Source: Streptomyces humi (lineage in GTDB: Bacteria; Actinomycetota; Actinomycetes; Streptomycetales; Streptomycetaceae). From it: DNA of 64,000 nucleotides. Both the position numbers and the translations under genes were made by a program. Location of the stretch: NCBI RefSeq assembly GCF_001005085.2, contig NZ_LBMU02000003.1, forward strand, positions 1 to 64,000. The letters run 5' to 3'. Below are positions 60,837 to 64,000 of this stretch, piece by piece. The notes under the pieces were generated by a model. That model did no database searches. It was given only the letters and a program-made list of their open reading frames with translations, and was not told the DNA's origin. The first letter of the stretch is position 1, and each line of letters opens with the position of its first letter.

Positions 60837-63104
60837 TCAGCTCGCTGGGCCGCCCAGCTCGAACCAGACGTTCTTGCCGGTGCCCAGCCGGGTGGTGCCC
60901 CAGCGCCTGGCCAGGCGGTTCACCAGGTACAGGCCGCGGCCGTGCTCCTCGTCGGGCGAGGCCCGGCGCAGCCGCGGCAGCTGCGGGACGTCGTCGCCGA
61001 CCTCGCAGCGCAGCACGTCGGTGCGCAGCAGCCGCAGACCGATCGGGCGGGAGGCGTGCCGTACGGCGTTGGTGACGATCTCGCTGACCAGCAGTTCGGC
61101 GGTGTCGGTGAGGTCGTCCAGGTCCCAGGCGGCGAGCGCCTGCCGGGTGAGCCGGCGGGCCCGGCCGGGGGCGGCGTTGTCGGGGTCCAGGGTCCAGTAC
61201 GCCACGTCGCTGGGCGCGATGCCGTCGAAGCGGGCCGCGAGCAGCGCGATGTCGTCGTCCCGGTCGCCCGGGCCGAGCATGTCGAGCACCTCGTCGCACA
61301 GCGCCTCAAGCGGCGGCGGCCGGTCGGGGCCGGTCAACTGGGCGGTGGCGGCCAGTTTTTCGCGTAGCTGCTCGATCCCGGTCCACACGTCGCGCAGCCG
61401 GGACTCCACCAGTCCGTCGGTGTAGAGGAGCAGGGTGGCCCCGGCGGGCGCCTCCAGCTCCACCGCCTCGAAGTCGATGCCGCCGACGCCGATCGGGGCG
61501 CCCGGCGGCACCGCGAGGACCTCGGTCTTGCCGCCGGGGTGCAGCAGGATGGGCGGCGGGTGACCGGCGTTGGCGACCGTGATGCGGTGCGAGACCGGGT
61601 CGTAGACGACGTACAGGCAGGTCGCCATGCGGTCGGTGCCGAGGCGCTGGGCCTGTTCGTCGAGGTGGTGCAGGACCTCCTGCGGGGGCAGGTCGAGGCC
61701 GGCCAGGGTGAGCGCGGTGGTGCGCAGCTGGCCCATGACGGCGGCCGAGGTCATGGAGTGCCCCATGACGTCGCCGACGACCAGCGCCACCCGGCTGCCG
61801 GGCAGCGGGATCGCGTCGTACCAGTCGCCGCCGACGCGTGCGGTCTCGGCGGCGGGCAGGTAGCGGACCGCGAGCCGGACACCGGTGGGGCGGGGCAGAC
61901 TGTGCGGGAGCATCGCGCGTTGCAGCCGGTCGGCGATGAAGGCCTCCCGGCTGTACAGCACGGCCTTGTCGACGCCGAGCGCGGTGTGGGTGGCCAGCTG
62001 GGCGGCGACCAGCAGGTCGGCGGGCTCGAACGCCGGGCGTTCCGGGCGGCGCAGGAAGACCACCGCGCCGGTCACCCGGCGGCGGCCGCGCAGCGGGGCG
62101 AGGATCGCGTGCGTGCCGGCCCAGCCGTTCAACGCGCTGTCCTCACCGACGAGTTCGCTGAGCGCGGCGCGGGTCGGCGAGTTGTCGGCGAACACCGGGC
62201 GGACCCCGCGCAGCACCTCGGCGAGGGCACCGCCGGGTACCACCTCGCTCCAGTCGGAGGCGTCCAGGTCGTCCTGCTCGTCGTCCACGGTCTCGGCCGG
62301 CCAGACCAGGCCCTCGGCGCCGGGGCCCTTCATCCGGTCGGTGCGGCGCAGTCGCAGCACGGCGGGGCCGGTGGGGCGTTCGTCGCCGACCGGGAGGGGG
62401 TCGCGCAGATAGACGAGGGCCGCGTCGGAGTACGTGGGCACGGCGGCCCGGCACAGGCCGAGCACGATCTCGTCGGTGTCGAAGCCGCGGGCGATCCGCC
62501 GGGTGGCGGCGCCGACGTAGCGGAGGCGGTCCTCGTCCGGGGCCTTCAGCGCGGTGGCGGGCCTCACCTGCGGGATCGCGGTGGCCTCGCGCACCCCGAG
62601 CGCGGCCTGCGCCGAGAGGGCGTCCGCCAAAGCGATGTCGTCGTCCACGAAGTCCTCCCGGTCCGGGCGCCGCAGGAACACCGCCACGCCCACGACGGCG
62701 TCGGGTGCGCGCAGCGGGGCGAGCAGGACCCGGTTGCCCCGGGGGAGCCGGGGTGCCTTCCCCAGCAGCTCGCGCAGCGCCTCGTCGGTGTCGGGTCCTG
62801 CCGGGCCGGCGCCGCGTGTTCTGCCGCACCGCAGCATCCGGGCCAGCACGCCGTCGGGCGTCACCGACGCGGTGTCCGGGGGCATCCCGCCCATGGCGCC
62901 GCCGAGTTCGGCCGGTGCCGCGTCCAGCCGCAGGCGCAGTGGTTCGGAGCGGTCCGGCCGGCCGTCCTCCAGGTAGACGAACGCGCCGTCCGCCAGTTCG
63001 GGGACGACCGACCGGCACAGCTCGCGGACGACCTGGGCAGCGCCCTCGGCGCGCGCGATCCGGCGGCCGGCAACGGCCAGGAAACGTTGAGGATCCGGCA
63101 GCAT
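60837..63104 (-). CDS. GAF-GAF-SpoIIE phosphatase-HATPase regulator protein
   Basis: 755 aa. Two GAF-like domains (residues about 10-165 and 190-365), a PP2C-type SpoIIE phosphatase (ETARVGGDWYDAIPLPGSRV, VALVVGDVMGHSMTSAAVMG, TLLLYTDGLVESR, DDDIALLAARFDG: the Asp metal ligands are present), and a C-terminal anti-sigma-type HATPase (LLVSEIVTNAVRHA, then EEHGRGLYLVNRLARRWG). Such Streptomyces proteins dephosphorylate anti-anti-sigma factors and can also bind sigma factors. No partner is encoded here. Confidence 0.93.
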   Translation of the reverse strand: MLPDPQRFLAVAGRRIARAEGAAQVVRELCRSVVPELADGAFVYLEDGRPDRSEPLRLRLDAAPAELGGAMGGMPPDTASVTPDGVLARMLRCGRTRGAGPAGPDTDEALRELLGKAPRLPRGNRVLLAPLRAPDAVVGVAVFLRRPDREDFVDDDIALADALSAQAALGVREATAIPQVRPATALKAPDEDRLRYVGAATRRIARGFDTDEIVLGLCRAAVPTYSDAALVYLRDPLPVGDERPTGPAVLRLRRTDRMKGPGAEGLVWPAETVDDEQDDLDASDWSEVVPGGALAEVLRGVRPVFADNSPTRAALSELVGEDSALNGWAGTHAILAPLRGRRRVTGAVVFLRRPERPAFEPADLLVAAQLATHTALGVDKAVLYSREAFIADRLQRAMLPHSLPRPTGVRLAVRYLPAAETARVGGDWYDAIPLPGSRVALVVGDVMGHSMTSAAVMGQLRTTALTLAGLDLPPQEVLHHLDEQAQRLGTDRMATCLYVVYDPVSHRITVANAGHPPPILLHPGGKTEVLAVPPGAPIGVGGIDFEAVELEAPAGATLLLYTDGLVESRLRDVWTGIEQLREKLAATAQLTGPDRPPPLEALCDEVLDMLGPGDRDDDIALLAARFDGIAPSDVAYWTLDPDNAAPGRARRLTRQALAAWDLDDLTDTAELLVSEIVTNAVRHASRPIGLRLLRTDVLRCEVGDDVPQLPRLRRASPDEEHGRGLYLVNRLARRWGTTRLGTGKNVWFELGGPAS

Positions 63105-63452
63105 CGCCTCTCCGTGCCGGTGGCCGCTTCACAAGGTCGCTTTCATCTTGAGCCAGGGTCAATGCCGTGTCCAGGGTTTCCGTCGGTAGACCAAGTCCGG
63201 CTCATGATCCGGCGGTTGGGGTGGCGACCGGAGCGTGACGCCGGCGACACCCACCGTGTGCCCGGTCCCGGCGCTCCGGCCTGCGGGGCAGCGCCGTGTG
63301 AACTGGGCGGAACACCCGTCGAGTTCGCGTGAACACCGGGGGCGTGCTCGGCAAAACCCCGTGAAGACGTTCCTGTTGATGTTGGTCTTGCTGCACACTC
63401 CTCCCGTCGACACGTGCCGAACAGCAGATCGGGCACAGACTCCGGAGGCGTC
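63105..63452. other. Divergent intergenic region
   Basis: About 350 bp between the SpoIIE-type gene and the small Cys/His protein. It must hold both promoters. TTGACC occurs on the minus strand near 63155, but no well-spaced -10 was found. No gene is supported; a GTG-started frame near 63361 (KTFLLMLVLLHTPPVD) is not convincing. Confidence 0.4.
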
Positions 63453-63671
63453 ATGTCGCAGAACGACGAGAGCAAGGTCAGACGCTGGGACCAGCACGGC
63501 CGGGAGCACGTGGTCCGGGTGCGGCGCACGGGTGTGCAGCGCACGATCGAATGCGACACCTGCGGCTGGCGCAAGGGCGCGCAGTTCCTGCCCTGGCTGA
63601 AGGCCGAGGAGCACCTGGCGGAGGCCCACCAGGCCACCGTGGACCCGGCGGGGGCCGAACCCTCCCGATGA
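63453..63671 (+). CDS. Small Cys/His-containing hypothetical protein
   Basis: 72 aa, ATG 63453 with GGAGG 5 nt upstream. MSQNDESKVRRWDQHGREHV, then RTIECDTCGWRKGAQFLP and LKAEEHLAEAHQATVDP: a C-x2-C followed 19-25 residues later by two His spaced H-x4-H, which could form one zinc site. No named family known to me. 55 bp upstream of a serine hydrolase gene on the same strand. Confidence 0.75.
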   Translation: MSQNDESKVRRWDQHGREHVVRVRRTGVQRTIECDTCGWRKGAQFLPWLKAEEHLAEAHQATVDPAGAEPSR

Positions 63672-63726
63672 GTTTCCGGCGGGGCGGCAGTCGTACCCAC
63701 GACCGCACCCACCGGAGGGACCACAG

Positions 63727-64000
63727 ATGACCCCGACCCCGCTGCACGCCACCCTGCGCCGGTACGTCGACGACGGCACCGTTCCCGGAGCCGTCGGGCT
63801 CGTCGCCCGCGGCGACGACGTCGAGGCCGTGGCCGTCGGCACCACGGACGTGGAGGGCTCCGCGCCGATGACCCGGGACTCGATCTTCCGGCTCGCGTCG
63901 GTCACCAAGCCGATCACCGCCGCGGCGGTGCTGATGCTGGTGGACGACGGCCTGGTCGGGCTGGACGACCCGGTGGAGCGGTGGCTTCCCGAGCTGGCGA
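63727..64000 (+). CDS. Serine hydrolase, beta-lactamase class C / EstB-like (partial, runs off window)
   Basis: N-terminal 91 residues visible from ATG 63727 (GGAGGGA 6 nt upstream). TVPGAVGLVARGDDVEAVAV and the catalytic SxxK in FRLASVTKPITAAAVLMLVD, then DDPVERWLPELA, the standard opening of the family. No signal peptide, so probably a cytosolic esterase or peptidase rather than a true beta-lactamase. C terminus outside the window. Confidence 0.9.
   Translation, partial: MTPTPLHATLRRYVDDGTVPGAVGLVARGDDVEAVAVGTTDVEGSAPMTRDSIFRLASVTKPITAAAVLMLVDDGLVGLDDPVERWLPELA

Noticed and set aside
63235..63600. Plus-strand frame with a short hydrophobic stretch (KTFLLMLVLLHTPPVD)
   Set aside because: No ribosome-binding site, overlaps the better-supported 72-aa gene in another frame, and its tail is shadow-like.

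Overview
This 64 kb window is high-GC actinobacterial chromosome, almost certainly Streptomyces. It is about 70% G+C or more, uses GTG and TTG starts, and carries SARP/BTAD regulators, an HrdA-type sigma factor, a heterodimeric ABC exporter, a SpoIIE/HATPase phosphatase with GAF domains, and many short intergenic tandem repeats. The block from the ABC pair through hrdA, dnaG, dgt, nirBD, ppdK and dus reads as conserved chromosomal core. The left 17 kb and several islands further right look accessory.

Layout. 1-3.1 kb: a truncated SARP-type regulator, then an IclR-like regulator translationally coupled to an MFS efflux protein. 3.2-8.1 kb: a tightly overlapped minus-strand operon that is the most interesting locus. 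It encodes two tiny paralogous peptides (28 and 32 aa), a cobalamin-type radical SAM RiPP maturase, a DUF5825-like protein, a small membrane protein, an HTTM (gamma-carboxylase-like) membrane protein and a class I methyltransferase. I read it as a RiPP biosynthetic cluster, with each peptide gene followed after exactly 27 nt by a strong hairpin. 8.3-15.7 kb: an NAD-dependent dehydrogenase, an alpha/beta hydrolase, a second BTAD regulator preceded by or containing 21-bp repeats, a phospholipid methyltransferase-like protein and a NarL-type two-component system. 15.7-17.4 kb: a gene remnant, a VapBC toxin-antitoxin pair and three tRNA genes.

17.4-30.5 kb: YtxH-domain protein, FGGY sugar kinase, asymmetric ABC exporter pair, the dnaG-hrdA pair, an FAD-dependent ferredoxin reductase-like enzyme, dGTPase and a sirohydrochlorin chelatase-like protein. 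30.7-37.6 kb: SanA/YdcF protein, a degenerate stand-alone adenylation domain, gamma-glutamylcyclotransferase-like protein, secreted M4 metalloprotease, YceI protein, and a secreted surface protein next to a class F sortase. 37.8-41.3 kb: assimilatory nitrite reductase nirBD with a GlnR-like box far upstream and a 30-bp repeat array in between. The nearby chelatase would fit siroheme supply for NirB.

41.3-47.5 kb: TetR-SDR pair embedded in minisatellites, a YCII protein, a rhomboid protease, an atypical tRNA with a Trp (CCA) anticodon plus terminator, and pyruvate phosphate dikinase. 47.9-55 kb: ROK repressor divergent from a GH63-like glycosidase and a glycogen-debranching-type enzyme, then a membrane sulfatase-family protein. 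55-64 kb: tRNA-dihydrouridine synthase, two DHA2-type drug exporters (one divergent from an XRE/MmyB-like regulator), the GAF-SpoIIE-HATPase phosphatase, a small Cys/His protein and the start of a serine beta-lactamase-like hydrolase.

All calls are from reading the sequence; no database search was run. Start sites were chosen from ribosome-binding sites, gene overlaps and family lengths, and are uncertain where stated.
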